Source: Bradyrhizobium sp. ORS 278
GTDB lineage: Bacteria > Pseudomonadota > Alphaproteobacteria > Rhizobiales > Xanthobacteraceae
Reading direction: 5' to 3'
Assembly: GCF_000026145.1 (NCBI RefSeq)
Contig: NC_009445.1
Coordinates: 3,968,001-4,032,000, forward strand
DNA: 64,000 bases
The notes under the pieces: model-generated
What the model saw: the letters and a program-made list of their open reading frames with translations, nothing else
Databases searched by the model: none
Told to the model about the DNA's origin: nothing
Position numbers and translations under genes: made by a program
Shown: in pieces, positions 26,742 to 36,124 of the stretch
How positions within the stretch are numbered: the first letter of the stretch is position 1
Layout: each line of letters begins with the position of its first letter

Positions 26742-27251
26742 ATGGCCCGGATGGATACGGACATCCGAGATGCCTTGCGAACTCATCCGCAAACGACGGA
26801 CCCGCCTGGCGGTTTGAACTCATCCGGCGATTTGCGGGCTTCAGCCGTCAAACTGCAGCGTGCTGACATCGCGCGATTGACGTGTGGCTCGCTGGCGCAG
26901 CAATACCGCGCGCAGGTCGCGGGCTATGCGGTGCAGTATCCGCAGGCGCAATCGCTCGTCATCCTGCGCGATGGTTCGCCGGTCGGGCGGCTGCTGCTCG
27001 ACCGTACAGCGGCGCAATCGCATGTGGTCGATCTGGCGCTGCTGCCGGGCACCCGCAACGCCGGCGTCGGGCGCGAGATCATGGAGGCTGTCGCCACGGC
27101 GGGGCGCGAGCCGGGCGCCGAAATGCTGTCCCTGCCGCTGGCGGCCAGCAATGAGGATGCGATGCGGTTTTACGCACGGCTCGGCTTCCTTGATATCGCC
27201 GGCGACGCGACGCCGTCGCATCGCCGGATGGAGCTGGCGCTGGCGCGCTAG
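26742..27251 (+). CDS. GNAT-family N-acetyltransferase
   Basis: About 169-aa acetyltransferase-like protein. The second half carries the GNAT elements: VDLALLPGTRNAGVGREIME (motif A, with a relaxed R/Q-x-x-G-x-G/A loop) and ASNEDAMRFYARLGFLDIAG (motif B). The first 50 residues are variable. Possible starts are TTG at 26721, ATG at 26742 or ATG at 26751; none has a strong ribosome site. Its TAG stop shares CTAG with the TAG of the convergent hydrolase gene, a four-base overlap. Substrate unknown. Confidence 0.75.
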   Translation: MARMDTDIRDALRTHPQTTDPPGGLNSSGDLRASAVKLQRADIARLTCGSLAQQYRAQVAGYAVQYPQAQSLVILRDGSPVGRLLLDRTAAQSHVVDLALLPGTRNAGVGREIMEAVATAGREPGAEMLSLPLAASNEDAMRFYARLGFLDIAGDATPSHRRMELALAR

Positions 27252-28201
27252 CAGGCTGGCGCCACCTCTTGCAGGAACCCGATCAGCGCCGCGTTCACCT
27301 CATCGGCGCATTCCTGCTGGATCCAGTGACCGGCGCCGTCGATGATCAGCTTGCGCCGGAGATTCGGCAGCACGCGCTCCATGTCCTGGACCCGCTTGGC
27401 ACCGATGATCCCCTTGATTACGGCATCGTCGCTGCCGGCGATGAACAGCGAGGGCTGGCGGATTGGCGCATCCTGCCACGGCGCGGTCAGCTCCCAGTTG
27501 CGATCGATGTTGCGATACCAGTTGAGACCGCCGCGGAAGCCGGAGGCGCGATAGGCCGCGACGAACTCGGCGAGGTCGCACTCGCTGAGCCACACGGGCA
27601 GCGGCAGATTGGGATCCGCTTCGCCGAGGAAGCCCTTGTCCGGCGCCACGAACAGCGATTGCGGGTCGGAGAAGCCGCGCGCCAGCATTGTGCGCATGGT
27701 CAGCGCGACGTCGCGCTCGAGCTCGGTCTCGGCGATGCCTGGCGTCTGGAAGTACTGCCAGTAAAAGTTCGCGATGCCGCCGGCCTTGAGCGTGTCGAGC
27801 GGCTTGCCGCGGCCGCGGAACGGCGGCGGCACGCTCAGGCCGGCAACCGCGGTGAACATGTCGGGCCGGAACAAAGCCGCGTGCCAGGCCACCGGCGCGC
27901 CCCAGTCGTGGCCGATGATGACGGCCTTGTCCGCGTCGAGCGCGGTGACCAGCGCGACCATGTCGCCGACATGATCGAAGATCGAATAGGCGGTGACGTC
28001 GGAAGATGCCTGCGTGCGGCCGAAGCCGCGCATGTCGGGCGCCACGACCCGATAGCCGGCCGCGGCAATGGCCGGAATCTGGTGCCGCCAGGAATAGGAC
28101 AGCTCCGGCCAGCCATGACACAGCAGGACGAGCGGACCTTCACCCTGTTCCCGCACGAACAGCTCGATCCCATTTGCCTTTACCATCCGCGTGGATGACA
28201 T
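27248..28201 (-). CDS. Alpha/beta hydrolase, epoxide hydrolase-like
   Basis: 317-aa alpha/beta hydrolase of the soluble epoxide hydrolase type. The oxyanion motif HGWPE, the nucleophile elbow GHDWGAPVAW (Asp nucleophile), the acid in the SLFIAGSDDAVI strand and the catalytic His in DGAGHWIQQE are all visible, with the lid Tyr residues before the C-terminal part. The Asp nucleophile also occurs in dehalogenases; the HGWPE and GAGHW motifs favour epoxide hydrolysis to diols. The start at 28201 is preceded by GGGAGGG on the coding strand. An open frame extends upstream but is not homologous. Confidence 0.88.
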   Translation of the reverse strand: MSSTRMVKANGIELFVREQGEGPLVLLCHGWPELSYSWRHQIPAIAAAGYRVVAPDMRGFGRTQASSDVTAYSIFDHVGDMVALVTALDADKAVIIGHDWGAPVAWHAALFRPDMFTAVAGLSVPPPFRGRGKPLDTLKAGGIANFYWQYFQTPGIAETELERDVALTMRTMLARGFSDPQSLFVAPDKGFLGEADPNLPLPVWLSECDLAEFVAAYRASGFRGGLNWYRNIDRNWELTAPWQDAPIRQPSLFIAGSDDAVIKGIIGAKRVQDMERVLPNLRRKLIIDGAGHWIQQECADEVNAALIGFLQEVAPAC

Positions 28202-28364
28202 TCCGCCCTCCCGTTGAGCCTTTGCTCTTCTGATGTTTCCCCACCCTATCGCACCACACGCGCGACCGCGCAAACCATGGGACAGCAGCTGCACCCGCAT
28301 GACTGCCGAGTTGTTTGCGCTGCAGCCAGCTGGTAGAAATGGCGTGCGCTCCAGGGCTTGGCCG

Positions 28365-29624
28365 ATGGCTTTCATGACCTCACCGTTCCGCCGCTCCGGT
28401 TTCACGACCGGATGGACGGCGCGCGCGCTCCTTGTCGTGACGGCGGCGTTGGTGATCGGCTGGAGCGGGATGCTCTACGCCGCCAACCAGAGCGTCCAAG
28501 GCGCGAAGAAAGACGATGGCGGCTTCGATGGCGATGCACCGACCGCGATCCTCGTTGAAGCGACCAGCGGCAGCGTGCTGTTCGAGAAGAACGCCGACGA
28601 GTTGCGCGCGCCCTCCAGCATGATGAAACTGATGACCGCCGAGGTGGTGTTCAACGCCGTCAAGGAGGGCACGGTCAAGCTCAACGACGAATACCGGATC
28701 AGCGAGAACGCGTGGCGCAAGGGCGGGGCGCCGTCCGGCACCTCGACGATGTTCGCCGCGCTGAACAGCAAGGTCCCGGTCAGCGACCTCCTGCATGGCG
28801 CGATCATCCAGAGCGGCAACGATGCCTGCATCGCGCTCGCCGAGGGCATGGCTGGCAACGAGAAGATCTTTGCCGCGGACTACATGACCAAGCGCGCCCG
28901 CGAGCTTGGCCTGTCCAAATCGACCTTCGCCAATTCCAACGGCTTGCCGGATCCCGGCAACAAGATGACGGTGCGCGAGCTGTCGATGCTGGCGCGCCAC
29001 ATCATCCTGGATTTCCCGGAGTTCTATAAGATCTTCGGCGAGAAGGAATTCACCTGGAACAAGATCCGCCAGCAGAACCGCAATCCATTGCTGAACGCGA
29101 TGGAAGGCGCGGACGGGCTGAAGACCGGCTACACCAAGGAGGGCGGCTACGGCATGGTCGGCTCCGCCGTGCAGAACGGCACGCGCTTGATCGTCGTCGT
29201 CAACGGCCTGGAGGATCCCGAGGACCGCGCCACCGAGGCCAAGAAGATGCTGGAATGGGGCTTCCGCAACTTCGAGACCCGCACCCTTTTCGCGGCCGAC
29301 CAGACGCTCGGCTACGCCAAAGTATTCGGTGGCGAGAGCCGCTCGGTGAAGCTGTCGAGCCCGGTGCCGGTCAAAGTGATGGTGCAGAAGAACGGCGGCG
29401 AGAAGCTGCTCGCGCGCATCATCTATAGCGGCCCGGTCAAGGCGCCGGTCGAGGCCGGGCAGAAGGTCGGGGTTGTCAGGGTTTGGCGCGGCCCCAATAT
29501 CGCCATGGAGGCCCCCGTCTATGCCGGCGAGGCAGTGGGCATGGGGTCCACGATGCGGCGCGCGATCGATGGGGCCAGCGAGCTCGTGATCGGAATGTTC
29601 CGCGCCGGGGCCGAGAAGCTCTGA
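28365..29624 (+). CDS. dacA: D-alanyl-D-alanine carboxypeptidase (PBP5/6 type)
   Basis: 419-aa class-C low-molecular-weight penicillin-binding protein that trims the terminal D-Ala of peptidoglycan pentapeptides. Signal/anchor at 20-40, then active-site SMMK (Ser85-Lys88), SGN (150-152) and KTG (253-255), followed by a PBP5-type C-terminal beta domain and an amphipathic membrane-associating tail. Start at 28365 with AGGG upstream; ATG at 28374 is an alternative. Only four bases separate its stop from tmk. Confidence 0.93.
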   Translation: MAFMTSPFRRSGFTTGWTARALLVVTAALVIGWSGMLYAANQSVQGAKKDDGGFDGDAPTAILVEATSGSVLFEKNADELRAPSSMMKLMTAEVVFNAVKEGTVKLNDEYRISENAWRKGGAPSGTSTMFAALNSKVPVSDLLHGAIIQSGNDACIALAEGMAGNEKIFAADYMTKRARELGLSKSTFANSNGLPDPGNKMTVRELSMLARHIILDFPEFYKIFGEKEFTWNKIRQQNRNPLLNAMEGADGLKTGYTKEGGYGMVGSAVQNGTRLIVVVNGLEDPEDRATEAKKMLEWGFRNFETRTLFAADQTLGYAKVFGGESRSVKLSSPVPVKVMVQKNGGEKLLARIIYSGPVKAPVEAGQKVGVVRVWRGPNIAMEAPVYAGEAVGMGSTMRRAIDGASELVIGMFRAGAEKL

Positions 29625-29628
29625 AGAC

Positions 29629-30309
29629 ATGGCGGATGCAGCTTTGAAACGTGGTCCTGGCCGCGGCCGGTTCGTCACCTTCGAGGGCGGCGAGGGCGCC
29701 GGAAAATCCACGCAGATCAAGATGTTGGCAGACCGCCTGGAGAAAGACGGTGTGCGCGTCGTGCTGACCCGTGAGCCCGGCGGCTCGCCGGGCGCAGAGA
29801 TCATGCGCCACCTCGTACTGTCCGGCATGGGCAAGCTGCTCGGCGCGGAGGCGGAGACGCTGCTGTTCGCGGCCGCTCGCGACGACCATGTCCGCAACGT
29901 GATTCTGCCGGCGCTCAACCAGGGCAGCTGGGTGCTTTGCGACCGCTTCTTCGATTCGACGCGGGCCTATCAGGGCAGCCAGGGCAAAGTCGCGCCCGAC
30001 GTGCTCAACGCGATGCAGCGGGTCACGATCGGCGATCTCAAGCCGGATCTGACGCTGATCCTCGACGTGCCCGTCGAGGTCGGACTGCAGCGCGCCTCGG
30101 CGCGGCGGGGCAGCGGCGCGCCGGACCGGTTCGAAAGCGAGGACATCAAGTTCCACAAGGGTCTGCGCGACGCCTTTCACAAGATTGCGGCGACTGAGCC
30201 CAGGCGCTGCGTGCTGATCGACGCGACCGCGAGCGCCGAGGCTGTGTCGAATATCGTCTGGGACGCGGTGCGCGAGCGATTGTTCACGGCCGTGGCGGCG
30301 GCGTCATGA
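29629..30309 (+). CDS. tmk: Thymidylate kinase
   Basis: 226-aa dTMP kinase (dTMP + ATP to dTDP + ADP). P-loop GGEGAGKST (20-28), DR-x motif CDRFFDSTRAYQG, TREPGGSPGAE for nucleotide contact, and the lid with RxxxxR-type sequence. Adjacent to dacA and overlapping holB by four bases (ATGA), the usual alphaproteobacterial order tmk-holB-metG-tatD. Confidence 0.96.
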   Translation: MADAALKRGPGRGRFVTFEGGEGAGKSTQIKMLADRLEKDGVRVVLTREPGGSPGAEIMRHLVLSGMGKLLGAEAETLLFAAARDDHVRNVILPALNQGSWVLCDRFFDSTRAYQGSQGKVAPDVLNAMQRVTIGDLKPDLTLILDVPVEVGLQRASARRGSGAPDRFESEDIKFHKGLRDAFHKIAATEPRRCVLIDATASAEAVSNIVWDAVRERLFTAVAAAS

Positions 30310-31346
30310 GCGCGCGCAAGGTCGAGCCTGAGATTGCGGTCCGGCATCCGCGCGAGACCACGGCGCTGTTCGGGCATTGCGAGGCGGAGGCGGCGCTGCT
30401 GTCGGCCTACCGCAGCGGACGGATGGCGCATGCCTGGCTGATCGGTGGGCCCCAGGGCATCGGCAAGGCGACCTTGGCCTATCGCATGGCGCGCTTCGTG
30501 CTGACGCACCGCGATCCCAGGGCTGCGGAGGTGCTTGCCGCCGAATCGCTCCATGTCGATGCGGACGATCACGTCACCCGGCTGATCGCCTCGGAAGCGC
30601 ATGGCGGGCTGCTGACCCTGGAGCGGTCGGCGAACGACAAGGGCGTGCTGCGCACCGTCATCACGGTCGACGAGACGCGCGAGACGATCTCGTTCTTCGG
30701 CTCGACGGCAGCGGTCGAGGGCTGGCGCATCTGCATCGTCGACACCGTCGACGAGCTCAATCCCAACGCAGCGAACGCGCTATTGAAGATCCTCGAAGAG
30801 CCGCCGCAGCAATCGCTGTTCCTGCTCGTCAGCCACGCGCCGGCGCGGGTGCTCGCCACCATCAAATCGCGCTGCCGCCGGCTGTCGTTGCGAGCCTTGT
30901 CGACCGAGGACGTCATCAGCGCCGCGGCCGAGGCCATCGGCATGGATGGCGGCGAGCCGGCGCTGCGCGAGGCCGCCAAGGCCTCCGAGGGCAGCGTCTC
31001 CAGGACCCTGATGCTGATGGGCGGCGACGGGCTGCAACTGCAGACCCGCACGGCAGCGCTGCTCGCGAGCCTGCCGCGAATCGACGCCGGCGAGCTGCAT
31101 GCCCTGGGCGACGCGCTCGGCACCAGCGACCGGGTCGCGCTGGCCAGCTTCCTCGACAGCATCGAACGCTGGGTGGCGGAACGGCTGCGGGCAGGGGATC
31201 CCAACGCGGAACTGCCGCGCCTTGCACGGCTGGCGGAGGTATGGGAAAAGATCGTCCGCGCCGCGCGCGACACCGAATCCTATAATCTGGAGCGAAAACC
31301 GCTGGTTTTCTCGGTGTTCGGGATGCTCGCCGAAGCCACGCGGTAA
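30306..31346 (+). CDS. holB: DNA polymerase III subunit delta'
   Basis: 346-aa clamp-loader subunit. AAA+ features include GPQGIGKATLAYRMARF in the P-loop position, NPNAANALLKILEEPPQQS (sensor and arginine-finger neighbourhood) and the SRCRRL motif. It overlaps tmk by four bases and precedes metG by 69 bases. Confidence 0.94.
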   Translation: MSARKVEPEIAVRHPRETTALFGHCEAEAALLSAYRSGRMAHAWLIGGPQGIGKATLAYRMARFVLTHRDPRAAEVLAAESLHVDADDHVTRLIASEAHGGLLTLERSANDKGVLRTVITVDETRETISFFGSTAAVEGWRICIVDTVDELNPNAANALLKILEEPPQQSLFLLVSHAPARVLATIKSRCRRLSLRALSTEDVISAAAEAIGMDGGEPALREAAKASEGSVSRTLMLMGGDGLQLQTRTAALLASLPRIDAGELHALGDALGTSDRVALASFLDSIERWVAERLRAGDPNAELPRLARLAEVWEKIVRAARDTESYNLERKPLVFSVFGMLAEATR

Positions 31347-31415
31347 CGCGCCGACCATCATCCCGGGATCATCAGGATCAATCCGTCCACCGACGGCGTC
31401 AAAGAGGAATTTGCC

Positions 31416-33533
31416 GTGGCCAAGGCCAGCAAGACAACCGTGAAGAAGGGCAAGCCGGCGACCAAGGGCGCCGCGACGAAGGCTGCCGCCAAGAAGGCTT
31501 CGAAGTCGCCCGCGAAGGCCAAAGCCGGCGCGACCAAGGCGAAGGCCGCGGCGGACAAGGACAAGAAGGCCAAGGCCGCCAAAGCCAATGCCGCCAAAGC
31601 CAAGGCCACGAAGGGCAAAGCGTCGTCCGCGCCGGCCAAGGGCAAGTCACCAAAGGCTGCCAAGAAGGCCGCGAAGTCGGCGACCAAGCCCGCTGTACCG
31701 GCCAAGAAGACTGCGGCCAAAGCCGCCGCCACGAAGCCCGCGCCATCGAAGAAGCCAGCCGAGACGAAGCCGGCGCCTGCTCCGAAGCTAGTTGCGCCAG
31801 CGGTCGCCGAAAGCCCGAAGCCGCCGCCGCGCGCCGCAAAGCCAAAGACCCCGCGCAAGCGGAAGGTCGAGGCTGCCGCGGCTCCGGAGATCGAGATCGC
31901 CGAGATCGAAGTGGCTGAAGTCGAGATCGTCGAGATCGAGGCGACCGATACCGCGGAGGACGCGACGCCCGTCGCGGCCGCGACTGAAAACGCCAACACC
32001 TTCTACGTCACGACCGCGATCGCCTATCCCAATGGCAGCCCGCATATCGGCCACGCCTATGAGGCCATCGCGACCGATGCCATCGCGCGCTTCGCGCGGC
32101 TCGACGGCAAGGACGTGTTCTTCCTGACCGGCACCGACGAGCACGGCCTGAAGATGGTGCAGACCGCGCAGAACGAGGGCCTGACACCGTCGGAGCTCGC
32201 GGCCCGCAATGCCGGCCGCTTCCGCGAGATGGACGAGCGGCTGAACGTCTCGTTCGACCGCTTCATCCGCACCACCGAGCCCGCCCACCACAAATCGGTG
32301 CAGGCGATCTGGACGCGCATGCTCGAGAACGGCGATATCTACGCCGACACCTATTCGGGCTGGTACTCGGTGCGCGACGAAGCGTACTACGCCGAGGAGG
32401 AGACGGTCGTCGGCGAGGACAATGTCCGCCGCGGGCCGCAGGGCACGCCGGTCGAGTGGGTCGAGGAGAAGAGCTACTTCTTCCGCCTGTCGGCCTATCA
32501 GGACAAGCTGCTCGCGCTGTACGAGAACCAGCCCGATTTCATCGGGCCGGATGCGCGGCGCAACGAGATCACGAGCTTCGTCCGGGGCGGCCTGAAGGAC
32601 CTCTCGATCTCGCGCACGACGTTCGACTGGGGTGTCCGCGTGCCGCATGACGACGAGCACGTGATGTATGTCTGGGTCGACGCGCTGACCAACTACATCA
32701 CCGGCGTCGGCTTCCCCGATGAGAATGATGCGAACTGGAAGTTCTGGCCGGCCGACGTGCACGTCATCGGCAAGGACATCATCCGATTCCACGCGGTGTA
32801 CTGGCCGGCGTTCCTGATGTCGGCCGGCGTGCCGGTGCCGAAGCGGGTCTATGCCCACGGCTTCCTGTTCAACAGGGGCGAGAAGATGTCGAAGTCGGTC
32901 GGCAATGTGGTCGATCCGTTCAACCTCGCCGATCAGTACGGCGTGGACCAGCTGCGCTATTTCTTCCTGCGCGAGGTGCCGTTCGGCCAGGACGGCAACT
33001 ACAATCACGAGGCGATCGTCGCGCGCATCAACGCCGATCTCGCCAACGACCTCGGCAATCTCGCGCAGCGCTCGCTGTCGATGATCACCAAGCAGTTCGG
33101 CGGCGTGCTGCCGGAGCCCGGCGAGTTTTCGGCCAACGATCAAGCGATCCTGGCCGAGGCCGATGCGATGATCGGCGCGGCGCGCAAGGCGATGGCGACC
33201 CAGCAGATCCACCAATGGCTCAATGCCGTGTGGTCGGTGGTGGCCGAGGCCAACCGCTACTTTGCGGGCGAGGCGCCGTGGGCGCTGGCCAAGACCGATC
33301 CGAAGCGCCAGCACACCGTGCTCTATGTCACCGCCGAGGTGATCCGGCAGGTCGCGATCCTGACTCAGCCGGTGATGCCCGCCGCGTCGGCGAAGCTGCT
33401 CGACAGCCTGGGAATCCCGGAGGACGAGCGGAGCTTCGCGCGGCTCGGCGGCGAGGTGCGGATCGCACCGGGCACGCAGCTGCCAGCGCCGCAGGCGGTG
33501 TTCCCGCGCTACATCGAGCCGAGCGCGGCGTGA
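31416..33533 (+). CDS. metG: Methionyl-tRNA synthetase with long basic N-terminal extension
   Basis: 705-aa product. The catalytic core (about 192-705) is a normal short class-I MetRS: HIGH at 210-213, KMSKS in [10 protein letters not shown], WxxxxLT-type [11 protein letters not shown]; the usual Zn-binding cysteines are not present in the connective peptide, as in the Zn-free MetRS subgroup. Residues 1-150 are a Lys/Ala/Pro/Thr-rich tail like histone H1 ([20 protein letters not shown]), then an acidic [18 protein letters not shown] linker. GTG start 31416 is supported by AAAGAGGAA seven bases upstream. No ATG lies between the tail and the core. It overlaps tatD by one base. Confidence 0.93.
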   Translation: MAKASKTTVKKGKPATKGAATKAAAKKASKSPAKAKAGATKAKAAADKDKKAKAAKANAAKAKATKGKASSAPAKGKSPKAAKKAAKSATKPAVPAKKTAAKAAATKPAPSKKPAETKPAPAPKLVAPAVAESPKPPPRAAKPKTPRKRKVEAAAAPEIEIAEIEVAEVEIVEIEATDTAEDATPVAAATENANTFYVTTAIAYPNGSPHIGHAYEAIATDAIARFARLDGKDVFFLTGTDEHGLKMVQTAQNEGLTPSELAARNAGRFREMDERLNVSFDRFIRTTEPAHHKSVQAIWTRMLENGDIYADTYSGWYSVRDEAYYAEEETVVGEDNVRRGPQGTPVEWVEEKSYFFRLSAYQDKLLALYENQPDFIGPDARRNEITSFVRGGLKDLSISRTTFDWGVRVPHDDEHVMYVWVDALTNYITGVGFPDENDANWKFWPADVHVIGKDIIRFHAVYWPAFLMSAGVPVPKRVYAHGFLFNRGEKMSKSVGNVVDPFNLADQYGVDQLRYFFLREVPFGQDGNYNHEAIVARINADLANDLGNLAQRSLSMITKQFGGVLPEPGEFSANDQAILAEADAMIGAARKAMATQQIHQWLNAVWSVVAEANRYFAGEAPWALAKTDPKRQHTVLYVTAEVIRQVAILTQPVMPAASAKLLDSLGIPEDERSFARLGGEVRIAPGTQLPAPQAVFPRYIEPSAA

Positions 33534-34324
33534 TGCTGGTCGACTCTCATTGCCATCTGGATTTTCCGGATTTTGCCGAGGATCTGGATGGCATCGTCAC
33601 GCGCGCCGCCGCTGCCGGCGTCGGCCGCCTGGTGACGATCTCGACCCGGGTGCGCAGGCTACCCGAGTTGCTTGCGATCGCAGAACGGTTCGAGAATGTC
33701 TACTGCTCGGTCGGCACGCATCCTCACAATGCAGATGAGGAGGACGGCATTTCGGCCGAGGAGCTGATCGCGCTGACCAGGCATCCCAAGGTCGTCGCAC
33801 TCGGCGAGGCGGGGCTCGACAATTTCTACGACCACGGCTCCAAGGACGCGCAGGAGCGCGGGTTCCGCGCCCATATCGCCGCGGCCCGGGAAACCGGCCT
33901 GCCGCTGGTGATCCACACCCGCGAGGCCGACGAGCAGTGCAGCCGCATCCTCGACGAGGAAATGGCGCGCGGACCTTTCAAGGCCGTGCTGCATTGCTAC
34001 ACCGGCGGACGCAAGCTGGCGATGAAGGCAATCGATCTCGGACTGCACATCTCGTTCACGGGCATCGTGACGTTCAAGAAGTCGGAGACGCTGCGCGCGC
34101 TCGCCGCCGAGGTGCCGGCCGATCGCATCATGGTGGAGACCGACGCGCCGTATCTGGCACCCGGCAAATTCCGCGGCAAGCGCAACGAGCCGGCCTATGT
34201 GGTGGAGACGGCGAAGGTGCTGGCGGAAACCCGCGGCGTGTCGTTCGAGGAATTCTCGCGCCAGACCACCGAGACGTTCTTCAAGCTGTTCGCCAAGGTG
34301 CCGCGACCCGAGGTGCTGGCATGA
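33533..34324 (+). CDS. tatD: TatD-family metal-dependent hydrolase/DNase
   Basis: 263-aa TIM-barrel hydrolase. Metal ligands are in SHCHLD at the N-terminus, EAGLDNF, VIHTRE, HCYTGG and ETDAPYLAP; all five blocks are intact. TatD proteins are exodeoxyribonucleases or D-aminoacyl hydrolases with a quality-control role. The start ATG at 33533 overlaps the metG stop (TGATG), and the stop overlaps the next gene by four bases. Confidence 0.93.
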   Translation: MLVDSHCHLDFPDFAEDLDGIVTRAAAAGVGRLVTISTRVRRLPELLAIAERFENVYCSVGTHPHNADEEDGISAEELIALTRHPKVVALGEAGLDNFYDHGSKDAQERGFRAHIAAARETGLPLVIHTREADEQCSRILDEEMARGPFKAVLHCYTGGRKLAMKAIDLGLHISFTGIVTFKKSETLRALAAEVPADRIMVETDAPYLAPGKFRGKRNEPAYVVETAKVLAETRGVSFEEFSRQTTETFFKLFAKVPRPEVLA

Positions 34325-35121
34325 CCCTGACGCTCACGATCCTCGGCTGCGGCTCCTCGGCCGGCGTGCCGCGACCGGCGCTGGGGTGGGGCGCCTGCGA
34401 TCCGAACAACCCCAGGAATCGTCGCCGCCGCTGCTCGCTGCTGGCCGAGCGCCGCGGCGCGCATGGTGTAACGCGCGTGGTGATCGACACCTCGCCGGAC
34501 CTGCGGGAGCAGCTGATCGATACCCAGGTCGATCACATCGACGCGGTGTTCCTGACGCATGAGCATGCCGATCAGACCCATGGCATCGACGATCTGCGCT
34601 CTGTGGTGCTGCACCAGCGCCGGCGCATCCCGGTCTACCTGAACCAGTCGACGGCCAAGGACATCATGCACCGGTTCTCGTACTGTTTCGTCTCGCCCCC
34701 GGGCAGCGACTATCCGCCGATCCTGACGCAGCATTCCATCGAGGCCGGCGAAACCCGGGCGGTGGAGGGGAAGGGCGGTGAGATGAAGCTGACCGCGTTC
34801 CTCGTGCAGCACGGCAACATCCCGGCGCTCGGCTATCGCATCGGCGACGCCGCCTATACGCCCGATCTCAACGACATTCCCGAGGAGAGCTGGGGTGCGC
34901 TGGAGGATCTCGATTTGTGGATCGTCGACGGCCTGCGCCCCGCATCGCATCCGAGCCATTTCTCCGTTAACGACGCGCTCGCCTGGATCGAGCGCTTCAA
35001 GCCCAGGCGCGCCGTCATCACCAACATGACCGCCGACCTCGACTACGAAGTGCTGCGCCAGAGCCTGCCGGCCGGCGTGGTGCCGGCGTATGACGGGATG
35101 CGGCTGGAAGTGACTGCGTAG
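34321..35121 (+). CDS. Metallo-beta-lactamase-fold hydrolase, PhnP-like
   Basis: 266-aa MBL-fold phosphodiesterase-like enzyme. It opens with LTILGCGSSAGVPRPALGWG and has the metal-binding HEHADQTHG, with the late HPSHFSVNDAL and YAGITNMTADLDYE-like block (RRAVITNMTADLDYE). PhnP acts on cyclic ribose phosphates, but the conserved position after tatD in alphaproteobacteria suggests a housekeeping rather than phosphonate role. ATGA overlap with tatD. Confidence 0.9.
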   Translation: MTLTLTILGCGSSAGVPRPALGWGACDPNNPRNRRRRCSLLAERRGAHGVTRVVIDTSPDLREQLIDTQVDHIDAVFLTHEHADQTHGIDDLRSVVLHQRRRIPVYLNQSTAKDIMHRFSYCFVSPPGSDYPPILTQHSIEAGETRAVEGKGGEMKLTAFLVQHGNIPALGYRIGDAAYTPDLNDIPEESWGALEDLDLWIVDGLRPASHPSHFSVNDALAWIERFKPRRAVITNMTADLDYEVLRQSLPAGVVPAYDGMRLEVTA

Positions 35122-35256
35122 GGTGGGCAAAGGCGCGTCCGCGCTCTGTCCTCGAGTGAGATCGAAGTGGCGCCGTGCCCACCATCTTGCTGATGAGTAC
35201 GCTGCCCGATGGTGGGCACGCGTCGCCTGACGGCGCCGCTTTGCCCACCCTACGCA
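35115..35256. repeat. Nested inverted repeat, GTAGGGTGGGCAAAG family
   Basis: Outer arms 35115-35132 (TGCGTAGGGTGGGCAAAG) and 35239-35256 are exact 18-base reverse complements; inner arms 35175-35185 and 35209-35219 (GTGCCCACCAT) are exact over 11 bases. It overlaps the last codons of the MBL gene and lies before the ABM gene. A familiar dispersed bradyrhizobial repeat. Confidence 0.85.
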
Positions 35257-35295
35257 GCATCTGTCATTGCGCGAACTAACAAGGAGCAGCTTGCC

Positions 35296-35925
35296 ATGCT
35301 GTCGCTGTTCTTCGAGGTCGAGGTCAAGCCCGGCCGTCTCGATCAGTACCTCCAGCTCGCAGCCGCGCTGCGGCCCGAGCTCGACGCGCTCGGCGGCTGC
35401 CTGTTCCTCGATCGCTTCAAGAGCCTGTCGCGCGAGAACCTGATCCTGTCCTACCAGATCTGGCAGGACGAGGGCGCCATGACCGCCTGGCGCGTCCACG
35501 CCCATCACCACGACGTCCAGACCCTCGGCCGCGACAAGGTGTTTTCCGACTATCGCCTGCGCGTCTCCGAGCTGGTGCACGAGGTGAGACCGGGGCAGGC
35601 GGCGTGGGCGCCGGAACGGCGAGGGACGTACAACGATCCGAAGCGGCGCGCGCCGACCTATGTGCTGGTGCTGGAGACGGCAGAGCCGAAGCTGAGCGCC
35701 CCAACGGAGCTACCGGTTGAGAGCTTTTTCAGCGTCTATCGCGACGGTCGCTTCGCGCATTTGATCGAGCTGCCGGATGAGCCCACCGGCATCGCGCTGA
35801 GCGCTCAACTCCTCGCCGAACCCGGCGCCGACAACATCCGCGTGGTCGAAGTCGCCCGAGACTACGGCATGTACGATCGCCGCGAGGCGCCGCAGTACTA
35901 TCCAGAGAAGAGCAGGGAGAGTTAG
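35296..35925 (+). CDS. Antibiotic biosynthesis monooxygenase (ABM) domain protein
   Basis: 209-aa protein with tandem ferredoxin-like ABM-type domains. The N-terminal half (LFFEVEVKPGRLDQYLQLAA, CLFLDRFKSL, LSYQIWQDEGAMTAW) is typical; the second half (VESFFSVYRDGRFAHLIELP) is weaker. Homologues are small dimeric oxygenases or heme-degrading-like proteins of unclear substrate. The ATG at 35296 has AAGGAG at 35281-35286. Preceded by inverted repeats and likely transcribed separately from the tatD operon. Confidence 0.8.
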   Translation: MLSLFFEVEVKPGRLDQYLQLAAALRPELDALGGCLFLDRFKSLSRENLILSYQIWQDEGAMTAWRVHAHHHDVQTLGRDKVFSDYRLRVSELVHEVRPGQAAWAPERRGTYNDPKRRAPTYVLVLETAEPKLSAPTELPVESFFSVYRDGRFAHLIELPDEPTGIALSAQLLAEPGADNIRVVEVARDYGMYDRREAPQYYPEKSRES

Positions 35926-35929
35926 TTGG

Positions 35930-36005
35930 CGTCATTGCGAGCGTAGCGAAGCAATCCAGGGGCTCAGCAAGGACTCTGGATTGCTTCGCTGCGCTCGCAA
36001 TGACG
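35930..36005. repeat. Inverted repeat, ATTGCGAGCGNAGCGAAGCAATCC family
   Basis: Arms 35930-35959 and 35976-36005 are reverse complements over 29 of 30 bases, separated by a 16-base loop. It is a common hairpin element in Bradyrhizobium, probably forming a strong RNA hairpin after the ABM gene. Confidence 0.9.
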
Positions 36006-36039
36006 ACTGGGCTGATATCCAGGCTACGATGCGAAGTGC

Positions 36040-36115
36040 GTAGGGCGGATCAGCGCGGCGTAATCCGCCATGTCCCCAGGGGCCGGCGGGTTACGCCTGC
36101 GGCTAACCCGCGCTA
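36040..36115. repeat. Compound hairpin repeat (GTAGGGCGGAT...AACCCGCGCTAC)
   Basis: Two adjacent hairpins: GGCGGAT (36044-36050) with ATCCGCC (36063-36069), and GCGGGTTA (36086-36093) with TAACCCGC (36104-36111). The GTAGGGCGGATTA...CGCTAC pattern is another dispersed element of this genus. It ends just before the acyl-CoA synthetase stop. Confidence 0.75.
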
Positions 36116-36124
36116 CTCGTGTGG

